Origin: an uncultured Pseudomonadota bacterium
GTDB lineage: Bacteria; Pseudomonadota; Gammaproteobacteria; Steroidobacterales; Steroidobacteraceae
Assembly (NCBI GenBank): GCA_903828595.1
Contig: CAIKMS010000019.1
Span: 1 to 64,000 of the forward strand
DNA length: 64,000 nucleotides
Direction of reading: 5' to 3'
Position 1 is the stretch's first letter. Every line of letters begins with the position of its first letter. Under the pieces are notes generated by a model. The model made no database searches. It saw only the letters and a program-made list of their open reading frames with translations, and had not been told where the DNA came from. The translations under genes were made by a program, and so were the position numbers. Below are positions 45,980 to 52,985 of the stretch, in pieces.

Positions 45980-45991
45980 CACAGATAAGCT

Positions 45992-46753
45992 ATGCCCGTG
46001 CATCGCTCCCCTGCTGCCGTTAATCCCGCCTGGCTGTTAAGCCTGACACTCGGGCTTTCATCACTATTTTTGCCCTCCTGGACCGGGTTTGCTGCCGATT
46101 TCGCCACCGGTAATGAGCCTATTGAACCGATCGCGCATATTGAACAGGCGGCCAAGCAGACTGGTTTGGCGCAAATTGGCGGAACCGACCCCTCTACTCT
46201 GGAACCACAAGCTATTGATTCGCGCCTGCGATATCCGGCCTGCCACGGGCCTCTTTCGGGTGCGCTGGCACCTGGCATGCGCACGCCGGCACGCATGACC
46301 GTGGAGGTGCGATGCGCCGAGCCGCGCTGGCGGATCTATGTGGGCCTGACGGTACATACCGTCGAGCACGTGGTAGTTACTACCCACCCACTCACCCGCC
46401 AGGCAGTGATCGGCCCGGACGATCTGGTCGTAGTCGAGCGTGAGGTTTCGCTCTTGCCCGGTGGATTTTACAGCAGCCCCGAGCCCCTCTACGGCACGCT
46501 AACCAGCCGGGTCATTGGTGCCGGGGAGATTTTGACCCCCAATCTCGTGCAAATCCCTCCGGTCATCAAACGTGGCCAACAGGTGACCGTGTTGGCTCGC
46601 CGGGGCTCTTTGGAGGTCCGTCAGTCCGGTACGGCCTTAGGGGACGCCGGAATTTCCCAACGCGTCATGGTTCAGACCGGCTATAACGGCGGCGGCCGAC
46701 CGGTCGAGGCCATTGTTCGGGCGCCGGATTTGGTTGAAGTGGCATTACCGTGA
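45992..46753 (+). CDS. flgA: Flagellar P-ring assembly chaperone FlgA
   Basis: A periplasmic chaperone for FlgI, 253 residues. It has a signal peptide (about 1-35, ending near TGFAAD). The central and C-terminal SAF/ChapFlgA domain (about 125-250) has VVVTTHPLTRQAVIGPDDLV, SRVIGAGEILTPNLVQIPPVIKRGQQVTVLARRGSLEV and a GRPVEAIV end. It is divergent from flgB and heads the plus-strand group with flgM and flgN. No ribosome site precedes the ATG. Confidence 0.92.
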   Translation: MPVHRSPAAVNPAWLLSLTLGLSSLFLPSWTGFAADFATGNEPIEPIAHIEQAAKQTGLAQIGGTDPSTLEPQAIDSRLRYPACHGPLSGALAPGMRTPARMTVEVRCAEPRWRIYVGLTVHTVEHVVVTTHPLTRQAVIGPDDLVVVEREVSLLPGGFYSSPEPLYGTLTSRVIGAGEILTPNLVQIPPVIKRGQQVTVLARRGSLEVRQSGTALGDAGISQRVMVQTGYNGGGRPVEAIVRAPDLVEVALP

Positions 46754-46861
46754 CGCAGGTTAGGTAAATTGCCTCAAGTAACCGGAACCGCCGCCGATTC
46801 AGGGGCATCAGAGAGTTTCAGCGGTAACGCTAAATTTTCTTTGCCAGTTCACATATTGCGC

Positions 46862-46888
46862 TAAAGTTTTCCCGCAAGGGGGCGATAG
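46862..46888 (+). promoter_or_regulatory. sigma28 promoter of flgM
   Basis: TAAAGTTT (46862-46869), 11 nt, GGCGATAG (46881-46888): 8/8 and 6/8 matches. Start near 46895, 28 nt before the flgM ATG. Confidence 0.85.
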
Positions 46889-46922
46889 CCTAGGTAGAGC
46901 CGAGTGGCTTTGGAGAGATGAG

Positions 46923-47237
46923 ATGAGCAACACAATAGATGGCTTCAGCCCGTCGACCTCGTTGGTCACTGACAGTAGTCGCAGTGGCAGCATCAACCCA
47001 TCCACAGCGGCGGCCAGTGCACCCGTAGCACCGCCCAGCGGTAACGGCGCCGACACCGCCACCTTGTCGTCCGCTGCTCAGCAGTTGGCGAATTTGAGTG
47101 CGGCCGTCGATCGTAGCTCGGGACTTGATGGGACACGTATTGCGACACTGCAGGCGGCGATCAACCGCGGCACGTATCAAGTGGATTCACAGAGCGTGGC
47201 CGCAAAGCTGCTGGCCACACAAAACGAACTTCAGTAA
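46923..47237 (+). CDS. flgM: Anti-sigma28 factor FlgM
   Basis: A 104-residue, largely disordered protein that holds FliA inactive until it is exported through the finished hook. The C-terminal half carries the FlgM pattern: ATLSSAAQQLANLSAAVD and RIATLQAAINRGTYQVDSQSVAAKLL. The N-terminus is Ser/Pro-rich. It is transcribed from a sigma28 promoter, giving autoregulation of FliA activity. Confidence 0.94.
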   Translation: MSNTIDGFSPSTSLVTDSSRSGSINPSTAAASAPVAPPSGNGADTATLSSAAQQLANLSAAVDRSSGLDGTRIATLQAAINRGTYQVDSQSVAAKLLATQNELQ

Positions 47238-47274
47238 ACCTCTTAAGAGGGTCTTTGAAAAACGGGAGGCGACC

Positions 47275-47769
47275 ATGGACGTTCAGTCGCTAAGACCGCT
47301 GGCCACCACACTGGATCAGCAGGTTCAAGCCTCCCTTGCCCTCAATGAATTGTTAGGTCGCGAGAAAGCATTGCTCACCGGCACTGACGCCGGTGCGGTT
47401 GCGGACATTGCGGCCGAAAAAGCCGCCCTACTCGCAAGACTGGAAGGGCTCGAGTCCGAGCGCCGCCAAACACTCACGCGCTTGGGCCTGGGCGCCGACG
47501 CAAGTGACATAGACCGGCTGGTGAGTGGCAGCCACGACGCATTGACTAAGCCTACGCTGACACACATTCAGGGGCAGTGGAAAACGCTGCTTGCGACGAT
47601 GGAAAGTTGCCGGCAAGCCAATGAAGTCAATGGCGAGATTGTAGGCATCAAACAACGACAAATTCGCCAGCTACTGAACATGCTGCGCACTGGAAGACCC
47701 GATGATCTGACGTACGGGCCTAGTGGCCGTACGTCCAGCAGCCTAGCCCGCGGGCTAGCCAGAGCATGA
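47275..47769 (+). CDS. flgN: Flagellar export chaperone FlgN
   Basis: A 164-residue, mostly alpha-helical chaperone for FlgK and FlgL. The ATG at 47275 is chosen because GGGAGG lies upstream (46-nt spacing from flgM has space for it); longer in-frame starts run into flgM. The helical heptads LASTLDQQVQ-like (LATTLDQQVQASLALNELL) and KAALLARLEGLESERRQTL fit FlgN, and the C-terminus VGIKQRQIRQLLNMLR matches the substrate-binding end. Position after flgM supports the call. Confidence 0.9.
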   Translation: MDVQSLRPLATTLDQQVQASLALNELLGREKALLTGTDAGAVADIAAEKAALLARLEGLESERRQTLTRLGLGADASDIDRLVSGSHDALTKPTLTHIQGQWKTLLATMESCRQANEVNGEIVGIKQRQIRQLLNMLRTGRPDDLTYGPSGRTSSSLARGLARA

Positions 47770-47794
47770 AGATCATGCCAACGAGCACACCCTC

Positions 47795-47998
47795 ATGCTA
47801 GTTCTTAGTCGACGCGCAGATGAATCCATTCTGATCCAGCCGGCTGACGGTATTGATCAGCATATGACCCTGGCCGAGCTCTTTGCCGCCGGTCCGATTC
47901 AAATTACCCTGCTAGGCGGCACGGGCAAGCGCGTCAAAGTCGGTATTGATGCCCCTGCGCAGCTGCAGATTCGCCGCAAAGACGAGCCGTCCGCTTAA
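47795..47998 (+). CDS. CsrA/RsmA family RNA-binding protein, RsmN-like with internal insertion
   Basis: A 67-residue protein. The start MLVLSRRADESILI matches CsrA (MLILTRRVGETLMI), and IQITLLGGTGKRVKVGIDAP aligns with the core VTVLGVKGNQVRIGVNAP. Between them lies a predicted helix-bearing insertion of about 18 residues (about 16-33). RsmN/RsmF of Pseudomonas has a comparable insertion, so this is probably a member of that variant fold. The RNA-contact Arg of CsrA (R44) is replaced by Lys (K48), with Arg at 46. It lies 25 nt after flgN, so it is probably co-transcribed with flgM-flgN. RNA targets are unknown. Confidence 0.82.
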   Translation: MLVLSRRADESILIQPADGIDQHMTLAELFAAGPIQITLLGGTGKRVKVGIDAPAQLQIRRKDEPSA

Positions 47999-48147
47999 AA
48001 TCGGCGACTGGGTTCGGGTGTGGCGAAACCTTCTGATTATTAACATAATTACGCAATTCTCACGTCTTTAATTTGTAACATCCCTGCCCCGAGCATTCAG
48101 GCATACTTACCGTATTAGAACGGCTAGAAAGCCGCGTAGGGGATGTC

Positions 48148-48423
48148 ATGGAACGCCGACTGCACACACGCCACCGTGCTCGTACCACGGTGTATGTTCA
48201 ATTACCTGGAAAACGTGGCCGCCTTTGTCGCGCCCGGAACTTAAGCGCGAACGGCGTTTTTGTGGAGACCGAAAACCTCGGCCTGCACCAAGGCTCTGTG
48301 GTCGAGCTGGCTTTCGCCATTAACTTGGGCGCGATCACGAAGTTGCATCGCCGTACGGCCGTCGTGGCCCATGTCACTCGCGGCGGCACGGGCCTGCGTA
48401 TGGAAAACTACGCCGGGCGGTAA
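48148..48423 (+). CDS. PilZ domain protein, probable cyclic di-GMP receptor
   Basis: A 91-residue single-domain PilZ protein. The RxxxR motif is R4-x3-R8 and the NxSxxG motif is N31-L-S-A-N-G36, both canonical for cyclic di-GMP binding. A GLRMENY segment near the C-terminus closes the barrel. The protein could link cyclic di-GMP to motility, since it follows flgA-flgM-flgN-csrA-like. The ribosome site AGGGGATG lies within a CsrA-like motif. Confidence 0.88.
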   Translation: MERRLHTRHRARTTVYVQLPGKRGRLCRARNLSANGVFVETENLGLHQGSVVELAFAINLGAITKLHRRTAVVAHVTRGGTGLRMENYAGR

Positions 48424-48442
48424 TCGTCCTCGTACGACGAGC

Positions 48443-48468
48443 AGAAGGCCCGCGTTCGCGGGCCTTCT
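48443..48468 (+). terminator. Rho-independent terminator after the PilZ gene
   Basis: AGAAGGCCCGC-GTTC-GCGGGCCTTCT (11-bp stem) followed by CGTTTAT. It ends the flgA/flgM-flgN group. Confidence 0.8.
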
Positions 48469-48551
48469 CGTTTATGATTCCTTAGACGATGCGCGCAGAC
48501 GGTGAATTTATCCCCGTCCGGCGCGCTTTAAGCTCAAAGGATCCAACCCCC

Positions 48552-49262
48552 ATGTCATCTACTGCTACCGGTCGTACGTTTCGCTATTACGACTTCATCA
48601 TGGCGGCCTACGTTTGCATCGTCTTATGCGCGAACCTCATCGGCGCCGCCAAAATGTCGGTGCTGCACCTGCCAGTGATTGGCAGCGTGACCTATATGTC
48701 GGGTGTTCTGTTTTTCCCGATCAGTTATTTATTTGGCGACATACTCACCGAGGTCTACGGCTATGCGCGTGACCGCCGTGTGGTTTGGGCAGGCTTTACA
48801 GCGCTGGCTTTTGCCTCGTTGATGTCCACCGTCATCATTAATCTGCCCGTTGCCCCGGGAGGGGATGCACAACAAAGCGCCTTAGTGACGATTTTTGGCA
48901 ACACCCCACGTATTGCCCTAGGCTCCATGATCGCTTTTTTATGCGGCTCGTTCGTTAATAGCTACGTGGTAGCCCGGATGAAAGTCTGGACGGGTGGCCG
49001 CTGGTTATGGACCCGAATTGTAGGTTCTACGCTGTGCGGTGAATTGGTGGATTCAACGCTGTTTTACGTCATCGCGTTTTACGGGTTATGGCCAAACTCG
49101 CAGTTACTGGAAGTGACCTTAGTCCAGTACTTTGCAAAGAGCCTGTGGGAGATCCTCGCCACACCGTTGACCTACCGTATCGTTGCGTTCTTAAAGCGTG
49201 TGGAAAACGAAGACTTCTACGACCACGATACCAACTTCACGCCCTTCTCCGTGCGGACCTGA
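48552..49262 (+). CDS. yhhQ: YhhQ family queuosine precursor transporter
   Basis: A 236-residue inner-membrane protein with about six hydrophobic segments. Family blocks are VCIVLCANLIGAAK, FFPISYLFGDILTEVYGYA, FVNSYVVARMKVW, and GELVDSTLFYVIAFYG. YhhQ/QueT proteins import the queuosine precursors preQ0/preQ1. The start ATG 48552 has AAAGGA about ten bases upstream; the longer frame from 48489 begins inside the promoter. No preQ1 riboswitch was seen upstream. Confidence 0.92.
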   Translation: MSSTATGRTFRYYDFIMAAYVCIVLCANLIGAAKMSVLHLPVIGSVTYMSGVLFFPISYLFGDILTEVYGYARDRRVVWAGFTALAFASLMSTVIINLPVAPGGDAQQSALVTIFGNTPRIALGSMIAFLCGSFVNSYVVARMKVWTGGRWLWTRIVGSTLCGELVDSTLFYVIAFYGLWPNSQLLEVTLVQYFAKSLWEILATPLTYRIVAFLKRVENEDFYDHDTNFTPFSVRT

Positions 49263-49284
49263 CAGGCGGTTAAGGCGAGGCAAC

Positions 49285-51117
49285 CTAAGGCTCGGCCTCG
49301 GGCAATCCTACCGTGCGGCCTGGGAACCCACCGGCCGTCACGTAGCGAACAGGGCCCACCCGTTGCTCCACTAATTGCGTGGCCAACCCCTGCGCCGAGA
49401 CCGGCCCTTTAACGGTTTGGCGCGTCCATGAAACTTCCGAGCCACCCTGCAGGCTCTCACTCAAGACCCGCGATTGAGCGTTTGACGCAAAAGCTTTCAA
49501 GTGAAGCAATGCTAAGACGGTGCGGGCGATATCCGCCGTTGAGGACGGCGCAAAGTCCACGTAAGCCTGTTTGAAATCCGGTCCGACAGCCGCCTTGTAG
49601 ACGGCGGTGTCGGCACGACTCAGCGAACCAAAGGCCCCTTGACCGGTTTGTAGCGAGGTATCAGCGACCAACGCACTACACAGCAAAACCGTGTCACAAC
49701 CGGTTGTGAAGGAGCGAAAAGAGACCACGATATCCGGGCTGGGTAAGCGCCTGCTAGGGCCTAAACCCACGGCCGATAAAGGCAGCGTGCCCGGCACGGC
49801 ACCAAAGCGATCGGCTAGGAAAATTCCGCTGACATAGTCTTGCGCCAGTAAGCTCTCAACGATCTTAGGCACCCACACCGTCGCCTTGGCGCTAGGCAGA
49901 TAGATCAAGTCCGCACCACCATTTGCTGCGACGACCACCTCCGGGGCTTTCGCATCCTCACCTAACCAAGCACTACCCTCATCCGGGTGTTGACCTTTGT
50001 AAGGATCGACTAACGGGTAGCCCTCATCCGGCTCATGTACCGCCAAACCCAGGCTCTGCGCCAGATCCAACGCCAAAAATCCCGGCGGTAAATCGCCTTT
50101 CATAACGCCCTTATAGCGCCGCTGTGCCGAGGGACTGGTTTGGCTTTGATGACTGACCGTGGAAAACCCGTGGTCAGCCGTAATAATGATGTCGGTACTG
50201 GCGAGTAACTCCAGGGAGTCCAGGGATTCAAGTAACTCGCCCAAGGCACGATCGGCGTCGCGTAGTGCGGCCAACGCCGTAGGTCCGGTAATGCCCGGCT
50301 CTAATGAATGCGGACTGTCACCCTGATTTTGTTGACTACCCCCTGGATCACGGGACCAGTACATCAACAAAAACGGCGCGTGACGACTTTTAAGCTCAGG
50401 CAAGACGGCCCGCGTGGTGACGGCAGAAAACCAGGTTTGTTGACCGCGGTTTATGGAACGTGTGCCGCGCTCGCGCACATCCCCGGCATCGGCATTATCA
50501 GCGCGACCCGGTGCCAGTGCTGACAGGCCCGATCGTTCCATTCGCCCTCGTAACGCAAGCGACACCGGGATGCCGCCATCGTGACCGGTGCGATCATCGA
50601 TCAAAAGAGTCTGCGCACGCAGACGCGAGGGAACCTGCAAAGCCACCGGTCCGTACTGACCTATCAAGGCGGCATTAAAACCGGCTTTTAACGCCGTGGA
50701 GACCACCGTTGCAGCGCCTAAAACCCCAGCGTAGCGATCATCCAAAGCCAATAGCGTAGGGTCGTCATCGAGGTCAGGTATCCAGGATCCCTCGTCACTT
50801 AGTAGCTTATCGATGCGCACGCGATCACCGAAGATCCCATGGGTCGACGGTGCCTGACCGGTAGCCAGGGCCGCGGCATTAACCGCAGTTAGCGTGGGAA
50901 ATAGTGAATGAGCATTGGCAAAGCGCACGCCTTGGGCCGATAAACGTGCCAGATTCGGTGCACTTTGAGGAGTAACCAGCTCCGAGCGCAAGCCGTGCGC
51001 CACAAACACCACCACATTGTGGGGTCGGCCAGTGATCGGCGGCGATGCCGCAACCACGCCGGCTGCCAATACGCCCAGCGTGAGAGCCCAGAGCGTTCCT
51101 AGTAGATGCTGTTGCAT
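49285..51117 (-). CDS. Secreted phosphodiesterase / alkaline phosphatase superfamily protein
   Basis: A 610-residue protein with a signal peptide (about 1-25) and a nucleotide pyrophosphatase/phosphodiesterase-like fold. The catalytic Thr is probably T77 in LFPTLTAVNAA. Metal-ligand region IITADHGFSTV is present. The first metal-ligand Asp of the family (usually in DG) is replaced by His 41 (VVVFVAHGLR). It converges on the yhhQ gene (23-nt gap). The substrate is unknown, and reduced or altered metal binding is possible. Confidence 0.82.
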   Translation of the reverse strand: MQQHLLGTLWALTLGVLAAGVVAASPPITGRPHNVVVFVAHGLRSELVTPQSAPNLARLSAQGVRFANAHSLFPTLTAVNAAALATGQAPSTHGIFGDRVRIDKLLSDEGSWIPDLDDDPTLLALDDRYAGVLGAATVVSTALKAGFNAALIGQYGPVALQVPSRLRAQTLLIDDRTGHDGGIPVSLALRGRMERSGLSALAPGRADNADAGDVRERGTRSINRGQQTWFSAVTTRAVLPELKSRHAPFLLMYWSRDPGGSQQNQGDSPHSLEPGITGPTALAALRDADRALGELLESLDSLELLASTDIIITADHGFSTVSHQSQTSPSAQRRYKGVMKGDLPPGFLALDLAQSLGLAVHEPDEGYPLVDPYKGQHPDEGSAWLGEDAKAPEVVVAANGGADLIYLPSAKATVWVPKIVESLLAQDYVSGIFLADRFGAVPGTLPLSAVGLGPSRRLPSPDIVVSFRSFTTGCDTVLLCSALVADTSLQTGQGAFGSLSRADTAVYKAAVGPDFKQAYVDFAPSSTADIARTVLALLHLKAFASNAQSRVLSESLQGGSEVSWTRQTVKGPVSAQGLATQLVEQRVGPVRYVTAGGFPGRTVGLPEAEP

Positions 51118-51231
51118 GGTCTGCGCAGTATAGGCCGGGCACGTGGGGCTAAACAGGGATGCCCATCACGTCTGACGAGTGCGCCAACCTATCGTGGGTG
51201 ATGTTGAGTCACCACCCACAGGAGCCGAGGG

Positions 51232-52698
51232 TTACGGGGTAACCGCCACCTTCCAAAGATCGTTCAGATCACCCAGCACTGCGTTGGAGTCGTAACCGGC
51301 ACCACCAAAAACCCAGAGGTTATTGCTGGCATCGATATGCAGGACGGTGCTGTATCGGGCACCCGGTGAGTTCGTGGTAGCTCCGGCAGCCCCTAAGGTG
51401 GGGTAGTTACCCAGACCGTTAACGAGTGCTGATCCGCTCAGATACTGCCATTGACCGGTGCTTGGACTAAATTCCCAAAGGTCATTCAAATACCCCTGCG
51501 TGCCGGCACCATCGTAGCCCTGACCACCGAATAACCAAAAGTTACCCGTTGAATCCGCCGTTGCCGCAGAACCGGCCCGTCCGCCCGGCGCGTTGTTGGC
51601 CGAAAAACTGGCCTGGGTGGAGTAGTTACCACCCACGTTAACAATGTTACTACCCGACACCCAAGTCCATTGGTTGGTGGAGGGAACGTACTTCCATACG
51701 TCATTCAAATAGCCGTTGCTAGTGTTCGAGTCAAAACCGTTGCCGCCGAACAGCCAAAGATTCCCTGTCTTGTCGATCCAACCACTAGCCGCCTGACGAG
51801 AGCCCGGGAAGTTCGTAGCGGCCGCTGTACCTGCAGTGCCATAAGTCGGATAGGCATTCGCCAAAACCGTTCCGGTAGAAGACAAGGTGGCCGTCACGAA
51901 GGTCCACAGCCCCGTGGTGGGGTTGTATTTCCACAAGTCATTTAACAAGCCGTTGTTGCCGACCGAGTCGTAACCGCCGCCGCCAAACAGCCAGAAATTA
52001 CCGGTAGCATCCAGCCAGGCCACTGAACCGTCACGCGCTCCGGGAACTAATTGACTGGCTGGCACTCCGGTAGCGGCCGCGTAGACGCCCTTAGCGTTAG
52101 CCGTCATCGAACCGCTCACCCAGGTCCAAAGGCCCGTGCTCGGTGAGAACTCCCACAAATCGTTCAAGTCACCTTGCAGACCGTTGGCATCCACGCCGAT
52201 GCCACCAAACAGCCAAAGATTGCCGGTTGAGTCCAACCAGGTCGCCGCCGCTGAGCGCGCACCGGGCGTAGTGGCAGGTGTTGCTGCACCGACGCCCACC
52301 GGTGTGTTGAGGAGGTTGTAGACACCCGGGGCGTTGATCGTCGTGCTACCGCTAACAAACTTCCACGAGCCGCCCGTGTACTCCCAAAGGTCATTCAGGT
52401 TGCCCACAGCACCCGACACGTCGTAGCCCACGCCACCCATGACCCAGAGGTTGCCTTGCGTATCCATCCAGCTGGCGGCACCGTCTCGACCACCGGGCGT
52501 CAACAATCCGGGAGTGGCGCTGTTGTACACGCCTGAACGACCCACAAGATTGGTACCACCGACCCAGGCCCAAGGTATGGAGCCTTGCGGCGTGACCACC
52601 GTCTGGCCCACGACAGGGTTACTGTGATGACATCCACCCAGCGCAAGCGCCGTCGCACAAACAGCAAGCAGACTCCAGACGCGGGAAGCATTCTTCAT
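51232..52698 (-). CDS. Kelch-repeat lipoprotein
   Basis: A 488-residue lipoprotein from ATG 52698, with a signal peptide and lipobox ending at Cys 23 (LALGGC). Six tandem Kelch-type repeats of about 60-70 residues follow. Each has PG-x-R, a W-x-D-x-x-GN pair, LWLFGG-x-G-x-D and LNDLWEF-x-P. An initial half-strand (WAWVGG) closes a propeller. Repeats differ little. It is probably an outer-membrane or surface binding protein; the ligand is unknown. It lies between a secreted phosphodiesterase and the glycosyltransferase cluster. Confidence 0.85.
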   Translation of the reverse strand: MKNASRVWSLLAVCATALALGGCHHSNPVVGQTVVTPQGSIPWAWVGGTNLVGRSGVYNSATPGLLTPGGRDGAASWMDTQGNLWVMGGVGYDVSGAVGNLNDLWEYTGGSWKFVSGSTTINAPGVYNLLNTPVGVGAATPATTPGARSAAATWLDSTGNLWLFGGIGVDANGLQGDLNDLWEFSPSTGLWTWVSGSMTANAKGVYAAATGVPASQLVPGARDGSVAWLDATGNFWLFGGGGYDSVGNNGLLNDLWKYNPTTGLWTFVTATLSSTGTVLANAYPTYGTAGTAAATNFPGSRQAASGWIDKTGNLWLFGGNGFDSNTSNGYLNDVWKYVPSTNQWTWVSGSNIVNVGGNYSTQASFSANNAPGGRAGSAATADSTGNFWLFGGQGYDGAGTQGYLNDLWEFSPSTGQWQYLSGSALVNGLGNYPTLGAAGATTNSPGARYSTVLHIDASNNLWVFGGAGYDSNAVLGDLNDLWKVAVTP

Positions 52699-52751
52699 GA
52701 AAGGCACTCGTTGAATAATCAAACAAAAATCATAGGTTTAAAGTCGCCAGC

Positions 52752-52767
52752 AATACGGTGCCGTATT
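52752..52767. repeat. Inverted repeat upstream of the Kelch gene
   Basis: AATACGG-TG-CCGTATT is a near-perfect palindrome about 55 nt before the start. It could be an operator; no binding protein is known. The rest of 52699-52985 shows no gene. Confidence 0.35.
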
Positions 52768-52985
52768 ACCCTTGGTACTGACTCACAAAGTGCCAAGAAG
52801 TTCCCGACCTGACACCCCTTAAAGCCAGCGACATGGCGTCAGCCACTCGCCTCAATCACCTTTTGGGGATGGCCGCACACAGGCGCCTAACGTCTTGAAA
52901 CAATGGCGAATCATAGCGAGTTCTGGCTCTACCGGGTCGATTATTTTATCCACGTGACCCGCGCCACCGACAGGATCGTGGGCTC

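Larger units (their letters stand above)
45527..45991. other. Divergent flgB-flgA control region (465 nt)
   Basis: It contains a sigma54 promoter for each direction, an AT-rich tract (45614-45657) that may bend DNA upstream of the flgB promoter, and an IHF-consensus site upstream of the flgA promoter. Two short open frames on opposite strands (45660-45923 and 45915-45700) have no ribosome site or recognisable motif and are not called. Confidence 0.75.

Noticed and set aside
46064-46387. Minus-strand frame covering flgA
   Set aside because: It is a shadow of the plus-strand flgA coding sequence, which has signal peptide and SAF-domain motifs.
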